Assembly (NCBI GenBank): GCA_944389175.1
Contig: CALXLK010000003.1
Span: 151,238-215,237 of the forward strand
From: an uncultured Opitutales bacterium
GTDB lineage: Bacteria; Verrucomicrobiota; Verrucomicrobiia; Opitutales; Intestinicryptomonadaceae
DNA: 64,000 nucleotides
Direction of reading: 5' to 3'
Of the stretch, positions 18,097 to 26,009 are shown piece by piece; positions within the stretch are counted from its first letter, which is position 1; every line of letters starts with the position of its first letter. The translations under genes and the position numbers were made by a program. Below the pieces are notes generated by a model. That model was not told the DNA's origin and did no database searches. It saw only the letters and a list, made by a program, of their open reading frames with translations.

Positions 18097-19380
18097 TTAC
18101 TTTCCCGGCATCTCCTTCACATAAGTCTTTAAAGCCGAATATGCCACGCTTGCATAGATGATTTCACCGAGGTGGAATTTCGAATAGTCGTAGTGGGAAA
18201 TTGCATCTTCCGCCAGTTTGCGGTATTTGGTTTCGCCGCTGAAGGCAAGCATTGCAACCGCCGACATTGCGTTTGTCATATAGTTTCTCTCCGCTTTTCT
18301 CGCGGCTCCGTGCTTATACGACTTCAACTGCTCCATGGCCAATTTTTCGGCTTCCATCTGGGATTCCTGGGGGCGCCATTTGTAGATTCTACGCCAATCG
18401 GCGCTCGTAAACGGATAGTTTGCGGAATTGTCGTAGAGCTTGTAATCGCCCGCGGACTTCAATGCGCTCTTGGCGTTTGAGCACAGTCCGGCAATGTATG
18501 ATGCCCTGACTTTTGGATCTGCTTCCATATCGTAGAGAATGCGCAGAACAGCCTGGCATTTGACGTATATCCACAAAAAGTTTTTGTCTATATTGTAAAG
18601 CCAATTCGCATCAAATTTGTAGCCATTTGCGCATATTTCCATTCTGGTCTTTCCCGTAACTGGATCGGTCTGGCGCAAGGCCGAATAATACTTTTGGCGC
18701 CAATTGTCCGATTGCGTCAGATCCCACATTACGCGCAAACCGAAAAGCATGCAAGGGGCGTTAAAAAATCTGAAGCCTGAAAAGTCGCCGCGACATTGGC
18801 CCTTAAATTTGCCGTCGCAGGGGCATTTCCAACCGTTTTCGTCCAGCGCCGAGCAAACTTCGATTATTTTGGCTTTTACCTCGCCCTTCTCCGCGGCGTT
18901 TGGAATATCGCTTTTCAGATACAGGTACATTCCGTAAATCCACGGCAGAGTCTGGTCTTCAGATCCAAGGGGATAGTGGGTCCTCCCGTCAGACGAGACC
19001 CCGCGCGAAATAAACCCTTTGACATCGGAAACGGACGCGCACAGCATTAATCCTTTGGCCAGCTTACGGGCTTTTTCGGCGTCGGATTCATTCGGAATTA
19101 GCGTATGCCTTTGGCAGACGGATGCCAAGTATAGCCCTGTAAACTTTGCGGCATTTTCAGTCGGCCCCCACCAATTTAGATAATTCGGACGCCCTTCGAG
19201 ACAATCCTGCGGAGATGGAAAGTCGCCCTTGTAGTCTAAAACGAAGCCATATTCGCATACAAAATCTTTCCATATCTTTTTTTCAAGGGAATCGACAGTT
19301 TCAGAGAGTCCGGCAAAGACTGTGGCATGAATAAAAAAAATAAAAAACAGAGGCGGCAGTTTTAAGATTTTCATGTGCAT
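18097..19380 (-). CDS. Exported six-hairpin glycosidase-like protein
   Basis: The frame extends upstream to 19485, but the ATG codons at 19380 and 19374 begin a good signal peptide (KILKLPPLFFIFFIHATVFA), so I start at 19380 (427 residues). The mature protein is mostly helical with repeated aromatic segments such as PNYLNWWGPTENAAKFTG and HYPLGSEDQTLPWIYGMYLY, typical of (alpha/alpha)6 barrels. I cannot name the family. Codons shortly after the signal peptide (19190-19317) are a 128-bp direct repeat whose second copy, in the same frame, sits in the chimeric fragment at 20803-21153. The gene is therefore one end of a potentially recombining pair. Confidence 0.7.
   Translation of the reverse strand: MHMKILKLPPLFFIFFIHATVFAGLSETVDSLEKKIWKDFVCEYGFVLDYKGDFPSPQDCLEGRPNYLNWWGPTENAAKFTGLYLASVCQRHTLIPNESDAEKARKLAKGLMLCASVSDVKGFISRGVSSDGRTHYPLGSEDQTLPWIYGMYLYLKSDIPNAAEKGEVKAKIIEVCSALDENGWKCPCDGKFKGQCRGDFSGFRFFNAPCMLFGLRVMWDLTQSDNWRQKYYSALRQTDPVTGKTRMEICANGYKFDANWLYNIDKNFLWIYVKCQAVLRILYDMEADPKVRASYIAGLCSNAKSALKSAGDYKLYDNSANYPFTSADWRRIYKWRPQESQMEAEKLAMEQLKSYKHGAARKAERNYMTNAMSAVAMLAFSGETKYRKLAEDAISHYDYSKFHLGEIIYASVAYSALKTYVKEMPGK
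19190..19317 (-). repeat. 128-bp in-frame direct repeat, cassette-c copy A
   Basis: About 97% identical to 20837-20964 (about four mismatches), same orientation, 1,647 bp apart. It encodes residues TVDSLEKKIWKDF through SPQDCLEG in the six-hairpin gene. The other copy encodes the same peptide in the same frame behind a different N-terminus. Confidence 0.92.
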
Positions 19381-19559
19381 ATGAGGCGGTGTTTGTTTTT
19401 CCGGAGGCTCGCAATAGCTGGGATCAAAGCTAAAGCCGGCAGGTATTCTTCTTGCATATGTACAATTGTCAACGGTATTTTGCATAGAGTCGGCAGTCTA
19501 TTGGATCTAAATTTTATCCGGAAAATAAGATTCGGCTTTGTTTTAACAGGAGAATGGCG

Positions 19560-19707
19560 GAATGTTCTTCCGCTGAAAAAAATGCGCAACAGGTGTGTTG
19601 CGCATCGCGGAGGAAGATTCGGAGAAATTCCCAAAAGCAAATTATCGATTTTGCGGCTATTCAATAACGACGCGTTCGGTGGGGGCCGAGATGTTGAACT
19701 GCCCCGC
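19560..19707 (-). repeat. 148-bp direct repeat, cassette-b copy 2
   Basis: This is the intact copy: it contains the last 17 or so codons of the GH28 gene, its stop and its terminator. The degenerate copy is 13266-13412. The pair brackets the GH30, DUF6259-type and six-hairpin genes, a unit of about 6.3 kb. Confidence 0.9.
19576..19605 (-). terminator. Rho-independent terminator of GH28 gene
   Basis: On the minus strand the perfect 10-bp stem ATGCGCAACA / TGTTGCGCAT with a 4-nt loop is followed by seven T residues, 52 bp after the GH28 stop. Confidence 0.9.
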
Positions 19708-20787
19708 CGTCGGCGATTCTGAAATTATGTTGCGTATGCGGGAATCGCAGAGCGGGCCTTTAATCCAGACGGCGTATTTGCCTTTTGCAAGCACGGTATC
19801 CACAACTATATTGTACATCTCGCCCATTTTGGATCGCCTCTGCTTGAAGAAGCGGGAATCGCCTATGCGGATTGTTGCCTGTGCGCGCGGGTCGTCGCCC
19901 GTGGCGGTGTCGATAATGTCGCGGACAATTATGTTGTACATTTTCACGCCGTCCTGATTGAGCAGGCGTACAATGCCGTGCCCGCCCATGCACTTTGCCT
20001 GAACGTTTTTGATGGTGATGTTGTAGATGTCGTCGCTGCCCGAAGCCCATCTGCCGCCGTATTGCATGCCGTCGCCGCCGATTACGCGCTTTTCTTCGGG
20101 AACGGGAAGCAGGTAGCCCGTGAGCGCAACGGCGTCGTCGCCGACAGAGCCGAAGATGTTTTCAATGAGAATGTCGTGGCAGCCTTTGCGGATATCCACG
20201 CCGTCCTGATTGCGCATATCGTTTTTATCGTCGAAGGTGATGTTGCTGATTCTGCCGTTGCTCGAGCCTGATTCAATGGAAATACCCCAAGCCTGCGTGT
20301 TTTGCAGCGTGAGATTTTCTATTTTGAAACCGTTGACCGACGCCATCAAAATACCGATTGTGCGCCAGCCGTTCTTGTCGCCCGAGCGTTCGCCGTAGTG
20401 GCATTTCAGACCGCCGCTTAAAACAGGATTTCCCACCCCGACAATCGAAATGTTTTTGTTCGGGATCAGCTTGCCGTTGTTTGCGCCCGCGCTGCGAATG
20501 ATGTTGTCTTTGGTGTCGGGCGAAAGGCGCACGAGGCAGTCGCGCAGCACAAGCGTGAAATCGTCGGGCAAAAGAATTGCGTGGTCGATGAGCCAGATTG
20601 CCTCTTTGCGCGCCTTGTTGAAGCGCGGAATTTCAACGGAACGCTCGCCGCTTTCGCAGGCGGCTTTTATGGCGGCGTCTATGCGGTCGCTGTCGCTCTT
20701 TTCCGAGGCGAAATCGTTGGGCGTTATAAGCGCGTTTGCGGCTGCGGCAAACAGCGATATTATCGATAGTATTAGCAGTTTTTTCAT
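19657..20787 (-). CDS. Exported GH28-like beta-helix polysaccharide hydrolase
   Basis: This 376-residue protein has a signal peptide (KKLLILSIISLFAAAANA). The right-handed beta-helix has regularly spaced Asn/Ile rungs and the GH28 active-site landmarks in order: MRNQDGVDIR (first Asp), GSVGDDAVALTG (Asp pair) and CMGGHGIVRL (His-Gly). The usual final RIK appears as AQATIRIGD. This supports a polygalacturonase- or rhamnogalacturonase-like hydrolase acting on pectic material, although some beta-helix lyase-like proteins look similar. The 3' end is inside a 148-bp repeat, and the whole gene lies between the two copies of a 128-bp in-frame repeat, so it sits in a potentially excisable 1.65-kb unit. 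Confidence 0.8.
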   Translation of the reverse strand: MKKLLILSIISLFAAAANALITPNDFASEKSDSDRIDAAIKAACESGERSVEIPRFNKARKEAIWLIDHAILLPDDFTLVLRDCLVRLSPDTKDNIIRSAGANNGKLIPNKNISIVGVGNPVLSGGLKCHYGERSGDKNGWRTIGILMASVNGFKIENLTLQNTQAWGISIESGSSNGRISNITFDDKNDMRNQDGVDIRKGCHDILIENIFGSVGDDAVALTGYLLPVPEEKRVIGGDGMQYGGRWASGSDDIYNITIKNVQAKCMGGHGIVRLLNQDGVKMYNIIVRDIIDTATGDDPRAQATIRIGDSRFFKQRRSKMGEMYNIVVDTVLAKGKYAVWIKGPLCDSRIRNIISESPTAGQFNISAPTERVVIE

Positions 20788-20802
20788 ATTGTGTTTTCTA
20801 TT

Positions 20803-21153
20803 TTATTTGGATTTGAAATTATAAAATTTTTCGGAACGCCCGTCGAGACAGTCCTGCGGAGATGGAAAGTCGCCCTTGTAGTCTAAAACGAAGCCATATT
20901 CGCATACAAAATCTTTCCATATCTTTTTTTCAAGGGAATCGACGGTTCCAGAGAGTCCGGCAAAAGCCTCGGGCGTGCGCGCCTCCTCGCACGGCTGCTT
21001 GGCGAACGAAAGAGACCACCCGCCGTCGAGGGAAATTTTCCTTGTCCCCAGTTTTGAGCCGTCGGGTTCGCCGCCTGCGTCTACGCCGCAACAGGCGTGG
21101 TTGACAAGGGCGGCGAACATTGCCGCCGCGCAAAATAAAACATTTTTCATCAT
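20803..21153 (-). pseudogene. Chimeric fragment: GH2-like N-terminus joined to six-hairpin fragment
   Basis: From the ATG pair at 21153/21150 the frame encodes a signal peptide (MKNVLFCAAAMFAALVNHACC) and a short stretch, TRKISLDGGWSLSFAKQP, that resembles the opening of a GH2-type sugar-binding domain. It then switches at AFAGLSG into TVDSLEKKIWKDF...SPQDCLDG, the same peptide found in the gene at 18097-19380, and ends nine codons later. The downstream parts of both parent proteins are missing here. Because the switch is in frame, recombination with the copy at 19190 would give a full-length hybrid. It is probably not functional in the present order. Confidence 0.8.
20837..20964 (-). repeat. 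128-bp in-frame direct repeat, cassette-c copy B
   Basis: Second copy of 19190-19317. Together they bracket the GH28 gene, its terminator and the 5' end of the six-hairpin gene. Confidence 0.92.
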
Positions 21154-21302
21154 ATTAACACATAAATATTGATTACGCTTGATAAGATAGTTGATAAAAA
21201 TAGAACGTTTAACTCCGAAAATGTCAATCCATAAAAAGTTGTAAAAAATTTTCACTTGACAACAAAAGATAACGCTCTAACTTTTTGGGGGAATTCATTT
21301 CC

Positions 21303-22826
21303 ATGAAAAAGGCAATTATAACTATCCTACTCGCCGCGGTCGTTGTTTTACAGGCTTTCGGCGCAAACCAAACAGTCCCGAGGCGCAAGCCGCTGACGGC
21401 AAATGTCGGCATTGTGGGCGTCGGGCTCGACACCTACTGGAAGCAGTTCGACGGCTTGCGCGGGGTAATGATGGACAAGCTTGCCGCTTTCGACAAAAAG
21501 GTGAAAACAAACGGCGTAAAGACGTTCGATTTCGGTCTTGTGGACAACGCCGTAGAGGCGCGCAAGGCTCTCGAAAAGATGAAGGCCGCCGACTTGGACA
21601 TTCTCTTTGTGGATATGGTTACCTACGCTACGTCTTCCACATTTATGCCGATTGCCCGCGAGCTTAAAGTACCCGTGGTGCTCGTGGCGCTCCAGCCGTC
21701 GGAGGCAATGCCGTACAAAAAGGCGACCACATTCATCCAGCTCTGCAATGACGACGTTTGCGCCGTGCCCGAATTTACGGACGTGGCAATTAGAATGGGC
21801 AATCCCGTCGCCGACGTAATCATAGGCAAGCGCACGGGAGACACCCGCGCCGACGCCGAAATAGCCAAGTGGTGCAGCGTTGCAAAAGTCCTCCACGACC
21901 TGCGCCGCGCCCGCATAGGCCTTATGGGGCACGCTCTTGAAAACATGTACGACATGCAGGCCGACCCCACCGCCGTCGCGCGCACATTCGGCTCTCACGT
22001 AGCCCTTTGCGAACCCGACGAAATCCTCAAGCACTACCTCAAGGACGACCCCGCCGCAGTCGAGGCAATGAAGAAGCGCATACTCTCCTTCTTCGACACG
22101 CCCGACCCCGTCTCCGACCCCATCACGACAAAGCTCACCGACGCCGACCTCGACACCGCCGCCCGCGCCGCAGTCGCGCTTGAAAAATTCGCCGCGGAGC
22201 GCTCGCTCGACGGCTTCGCCTACTATTACGAGGCAATGCCCGACACCCAAATGCGCAAACTCGTCACAAATTTCATAGTCGGCAACTCGCTGCTGACGGC
22301 GGCGGGCTTCCCCATGTGCGGCGAATTCGACATCAAAAACTGCATAGCAATGATGATTATGGACAGGCTCGACATAGGCGGAAGTTTTGCCGAATTCCAC
22401 CCCGTCGACTTTTCGCGCGACACTGTGCTTGTGGGGCACGACGGCCCCCACCATATCAACATTGCCGACGGCAAGCCCGTTTTGCGCTCGCTCAAAAAAT
22501 ACCACGGCAAACCAGGCTCGGGCGCTGGCGTCGAATTTAAAATCAAGGAAGGGCCGATCACCATTCTTTCAATCGGTGTCAAGGCGGACGGTTCTTTCAA
22601 GTTCGTAGTAGCAGAAGGCGAATCGACCGCTGGCGACGTTCCCCCCACGGGCAACACAAACACCCATGGCAAGTTCAAGCCCGACGTGCGCTCTTTCCTG
22701 CGCAACTGGTGCTTGGAAGGCCCTACACACCACTTCGCCCTCGGCATAGGACACCACGCCGACGAAATCAAAAAGGTTGCAAAAGTTCTGGGAATAGAAT
22801 GCGTTGTCGTGACGGACAACAAGTAA
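21303..22826 (+). CDS. L-arabinose/L-fucose isomerase-like protein with signal peptide
   Basis: Starting at the ATG at 21303 (GGGGGA twelve bases upstream), the protein has about 507 residues. The fold matches the FucI/AraA isomerase superfamily: NVGIVGVGLDTYWKQFDGL at the start of domain 1, alternating strands such as DILFVDMVTYATSS and VPVVLVALQPSEA, RRARIGLMGHALENMYDMQ (the NMxD-like strand), AGFPMCGEFDIKNCIAMMIM with a conserved Glu, FHPVDF and VLVGHDGPHH, and THHFALGIGHH. Sugar ketol-isomerases are normally cytoplasmic, yet this protein has a strong hydrophobic leader (KKAIITILLAAVVVLQAFGA). It is the first gene of a likely two-gene operon with the GH99-like fusion at 22910. Confidence 0.75.
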   Translation: MKKAIITILLAAVVVLQAFGANQTVPRRKPLTANVGIVGVGLDTYWKQFDGLRGVMMDKLAAFDKKVKTNGVKTFDFGLVDNAVEARKALEKMKAADLDILFVDMVTYATSSTFMPIARELKVPVVLVALQPSEAMPYKKATTFIQLCNDDVCAVPEFTDVAIRMGNPVADVIIGKRTGDTRADAEIAKWCSVAKVLHDLRRARIGLMGHALENMYDMQADPTAVARTFGSHVALCEPDEILKHYLKDDPAAVEAMKKRILSFFDTPDPVSDPITTKLTDADLDTAARAAVALEKFAAERSLDGFAYYYEAMPDTQMRKLVTNFIVGNSLLTAAGFPMCGEFDIKNCIAMMIMDRLDIGGSFAEFHPVDFSRDTVLVGHDGPHHINIADGKPVLRSLKKYHGKPGSGAGVEFKIKEGPITILSIGVKADGSFKFVVAEGESTAGDVPPTGNTNTHGKFKPDVRSFLRNWCLEGPTHHFALGIGHHADEIKKVAKVLGIECVVVTDNK

Positions 22827-22909
22827 TCCCCGCCATTGTCCATTGTGTCGCCCCCAAAACGACGGCGCAAAGTTTGAAAATTTTTAACACAGATCGGAAA
22901 GCAAACAAT

Positions 22910-25012
22910 ATGAAACTTACAAAAGCTATATACGCGACACTCGCGCTTGTGCTGGGCTTTGCGGGGGCGTCGTTCGCCGCACAAGAACCCGCCGCCAAGA
23001 ACGGCAAAAAACTGGACGTTCTCTGCATCTATTATCCGCACTGGCACGTCTATCCGCTTGGCGAATGCTGGAAAGGCAAAGGCTGGACGGAATGGGAAAA
23101 CGTAAAGACCGCCGTTCCGCGATACAAGGGACACAACCAGCCCATACGCCCGCTCACGGGGTATCTCGACGGCAAATCGCCCATCGACGTTGCAAAGGAA
23201 ATAGAGCTTGCCTCCAACAGCGGCATAGATGTTTTCGTCTACGACTGGTACTACTACAACAAGGGCGTAATGAGCATGCAGGAATCCCTCGAAGAGGGCT
23301 TCCTCAAAGCGCCCAACCGCGACAAGATGAAGTTCGCCCTCATGTGGGCAAACCACGACCGCTGCGACTTCTTCCGCCCGCCCGTAGACAGAAAAAAGCC
23401 CAACGTCTGGCTCAACTGCCGATACGACGGAGAAAAGTTTTTGGAGATGATCGACTACTGCATAGAGCACTATTTCAACCAGCCCAACTACTACAAACCC
23501 AACGGAAAAATCTTCTTCAGCATCTATCTTTCTGTTGAATTTGTAAAGGGCATCGGCGGTCAGGAAAAGACAAAGGCGCTCTTTGCAAAGGCGGACGAAA
23601 AGATGAAAAAGGCTGGTCTGCCGCCCATCTACTGGAACGCAATTACCAGAAACTACACCCACGGCGAATTCCTCCAAAAGGCGGGTTTCGACTGCACCAT
23701 GGCGTACAATATCCAGTTCCAGTGCATAAAGGACTACAAAAAGCGCGCCCTCGAAAAAGGCGAATGGCTCTTCGACTACTCCGAATTGATGGACGCCCAT
23801 AGGGAAATTTGGAACGACTTTACCAAAAAATCGCCCTTGGTGAATCTCCCATGCATAACGCGCGGCTGGGACTCTTCGGCAAGATGTCTGCCCTCCGAAA
23901 AATTCCCGTTCAGGAATTTCACATACCCGTATGTTCCGATCGTCGTCAACGACACCCCCGGAAAATTTGAAACTCTTGCGCGCGAAGCCCGCGACCACGC
24001 CGCAGCCGACCCCAAAAAACCCTTTGCCGTCCTCATAAACGGCTGGAACGAGTACACCGAGGGCGCCTATTTATTACCCGAGAAGCGCTACCAAATGGGC
24101 TATCTTCAGGCGATTGCAAACGTCTTCGGCAGGAATCCCGCCGACAAAATGACGGTTGCCGACCCCTACTCGAAGAAGATTGTGGACTTCCCCGCCCCGA
24201 CGATTGAAGACGTCTCCTACGGCGACCACTACAAGCAGAGAATGCACGTCTGGCTTGCGAAATCCAAAAAGCCGACTCCCGCGGTCATCTACATTCACGG
24301 CGGCGGCTGGACCGACGGCGCAAGGCTAGACTCGCGAATGGGAAAGCTTCTGCCTGCGATGGACAAAAACGGAATCAGCGTAATGTCCGTGGAGTACCGC
24401 TGGATTCAGGACGCCAATCTCGACGGCATAACCCCGCCCGTGAAAGCGCCCCTTGAGGACGCCGCCCGCGCGGTTCAATTTGTGCGCTCGAAGGCTAAGG
24501 AATGGAACATTGACGCATCGAGACTCGCCCTCATAGGCGGCTCGGCGGGCGCGTGCAGCTCCCTGTGGGTATCGCTGTCTCCCGACAAGGCAGACCCGAA
24601 TTCAGCCGACGCCGTGGCTCGCGAAAGTTCCCGCGTAAAGCTCGCTTCGGTAATGGTTGCGCAGACTTCGCTCGACCCCAAACAAATGCTCGAGTGGATT
24701 CCCAACTCGAATTACGGCAAGCACGCATTCAACGGCGGGACGCTCGAAAGCTGGCTCAAAAACAGGGACAAAAACCTCGCCGAAATAAACAAATACTCGC
24801 CCTACGCACTGGCGTCGAAAGGCAACCCGACAATCTTCCACCTGACGTATCCCACTCCTGCGGAAGTCGGCAAACCGCAAAAAGACCCCACGCACGCCTC
24901 GGCTTTCGGCGTCGAATTTCAAAAGAAGTGCGACGTACTCGGCATAAAATGCACAACGGAATATTCCGTGGGCATAGAAGCCAACATTGATTTCATTCTC
25001 AAGAATCTCTAA
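22910..25012 (+). CDS. GH99/WbsX-like domain fused to esterase-like domain (paralog 2)
   Basis: The frame opens earlier, but the ATG at 22910 gives a signal peptide (MKLTKAIYATLALVLGFAGASFA) with CGGAAAG as a ribosome site. This makes a protein of 700 residues. It is collinear with the gene at 6058: YYPHWHVYPLGE, an almost identical block around DVAKEIELASNSGIDVF, the acidic pair in LINGWNEYTEGAYLLP, then an alpha/beta hydrolase domain with IHGGGWTDG and the nucleophile elbow IGGSAGACSS. A catalytic His of HGF type is not evident near the end (EYSVGIEANIDFILKNL), so esterase activity is uncertain. It follows the isomerase-like gene by 83 bp and precedes a strong terminator, so the two are probably co-transcribed. 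Confidence 0.8.
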   Translation: MKLTKAIYATLALVLGFAGASFAAQEPAAKNGKKLDVLCIYYPHWHVYPLGECWKGKGWTEWENVKTAVPRYKGHNQPIRPLTGYLDGKSPIDVAKEIELASNSGIDVFVYDWYYYNKGVMSMQESLEEGFLKAPNRDKMKFALMWANHDRCDFFRPPVDRKKPNVWLNCRYDGEKFLEMIDYCIEHYFNQPNYYKPNGKIFFSIYLSVEFVKGIGGQEKTKALFAKADEKMKKAGLPPIYWNAITRNYTHGEFLQKAGFDCTMAYNIQFQCIKDYKKRALEKGEWLFDYSELMDAHREIWNDFTKKSPLVNLPCITRGWDSSARCLPSEKFPFRNFTYPYVPIVVNDTPGKFETLAREARDHAAADPKKPFAVLINGWNEYTEGAYLLPEKRYQMGYLQAIANVFGRNPADKMTVADPYSKKIVDFPAPTIEDVSYGDHYKQRMHVWLAKSKKPTPAVIYIHGGGWTDGARLDSRMGKLLPAMDKNGISVMSVEYRWIQDANLDGITPPVKAPLEDAARAVQFVRSKAKEWNIDASRLALIGGSAGACSSLWVSLSPDKADPNSADAVARESSRVKLASVMVAQTSLDPKQMLEWIPNSNYGKHAFNGGTLESWLKNRDKNLAEINKYSPYALASKGNPTIFHLTYPTPAEVGKPQKDPTHASAFGVEFQKKCDVLGIKCTTEYSVGIEANIDFILKNL

Positions 25013-25049
25013 TCTCCCGAAAAGGGGAAACAATGAAAAAAAAACGGAA

Positions 25050-25079
25050 CGCCCGACGGCAAAAGTCGGGCGTTTTTTT
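25050..25079 (+). terminator. Rho-independent terminator after isomerase/GH99-like operon
   Basis: Perfect 8-bp stem CGCCCGAC / GTCGGGCG with a 7-nt loop and seven T residues, 37 bp after the stop codon. Confidence 0.93.
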
Positions 25080-25130
25080 GGGCGTATTTGCTAAATTTCT
25101 TCCGCGCTAATTTTCGGCGCTGCGCGCGGA

Positions 25131-25898
25131 TTATTCGGCGGTAGATTCAATGGTGAATTTGTACCGCCGCGCATTATAGAGGGATTTTTCAATGGCCAAC
25201 ACCCTGCCCGACGAGTCCAAAAACGCGCCCTCCATACAAAACAGCGGCTGCGACCTTCCGAAGAGATCGGCTGTCTTTCCGCCTGAAATCCGCGCCGAAA
25301 GCGAGCGGTCTACCCTCGCCACCATTGCGCCGAATTTGTCGCGCAAAAGCGGCACTATGGAATCGAACGAATTTTCGCTCTCTATGCCTTTGAGAAATTT
25401 TTCGTTAAAATAATAAATTTCGTCTTTTAAAAGTATTGAATCTCCGCCCGAACCGCCGCCGTTTTCAGCGCCTTTTGTGGCACGGCGCAGCGTACGCACC
25501 TTGAGATATTTGCCGACAATCTCGTAGAAATTTCCGCCCACCTGAATGCTTACTTTGCCGTTAATGCTATTTTTTTGGGGAGGAGTTGTGTCGGGCGCGT
25601 AGCCGTCCCGCTTCAAGTTGCCGTCGAAACTGCCCGCGATTGCCCCGAAGCTGCCGAGCGCGCGCGTTAGCACTTCGCCCGAATCTATAACCACCGTGCC
25701 CTTGCCCTTGACTCGGCAGACAATGCCCCTGTTTTCGAGGTAAGAGAGTGCCTTGCGAGCCGTCGTGTTGCTGACGCCGTATCGGGCAATGATGTCGTTT
25801 TCCGACGGCACTTTTTCTCCGACCTTTATTTCCCCGCGCGCGACAAGTTTTGCAATGTCGTCGGCAATGGAGGAATATTTGGCTTGATTTTTATACAT
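25131..25898 (-). CDS. GntR-family transcriptional regulator
   Basis: The ATG at 25898 is preferred; a TTG at 25946 would add 16 residues. The N-terminal 70 residues are a GntR winged helix: KYSSIADDIAKLVARGEIKVGEKVPSENDIIARYGVSNTTARKALSYL, followed by the wing RGIVCRVKGKGTVV. The remaining 170 or so residues resemble an HutC/UTRA-type effector domain (ILLKDEIYYFNEKFL, VARVDRSLSARISG, CMEGAFLDSSGRVLAIEKSLYNARRYKF). It is convergent with the GH99-like operon and lies downstream of the beta-helix gene in the same direction, so it may control either. The ligand is unknown. Confidence 0.85.
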   Translation of the reverse strand: MYKNQAKYSSIADDIAKLVARGEIKVGEKVPSENDIIARYGVSNTTARKALSYLENRGIVCRVKGKGTVVIDSGEVLTRALGSFGAIAGSFDGNLKRDGYAPDTTPPQKNSINGKVSIQVGGNFYEIVGKYLKVRTLRRATKGAENGGGSGGDSILLKDEIYYFNEKFLKGIESENSFDSIVPLLRDKFGAMVARVDRSLSARISGGKTADLFGRSQPLFCMEGAFLDSSGRVLAIEKSLYNARRYKFTIESTAE

Positions 25899-26009
25899 AG
25901 GCAACGTTTCCGGAGGTATGAGAACGCAATGCGGCAAATTCTTCAAGCAATAAATGCAAAGCCCCCGCGGTTCGCGGAGCAGCGGGAGCGCGAAAATGCG
26001 GCAATCCGG

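Noticed and set aside
21348..22505. Long minus-strand open frame (385 codons) opposite the isomerase-like gene
   Set aside because: It is a shadow of a G+C-rich third-position gene; the protein has low-complexity Val/Gly/His composition and no domain.
22226..23998. Long minus-strand open frame (590 codons) across two plus-strand genes
   Set aside because: It spans the end of the isomerase-like gene and the start of the GH99-like gene, both of which have clear family motifs; the antisense product has none.
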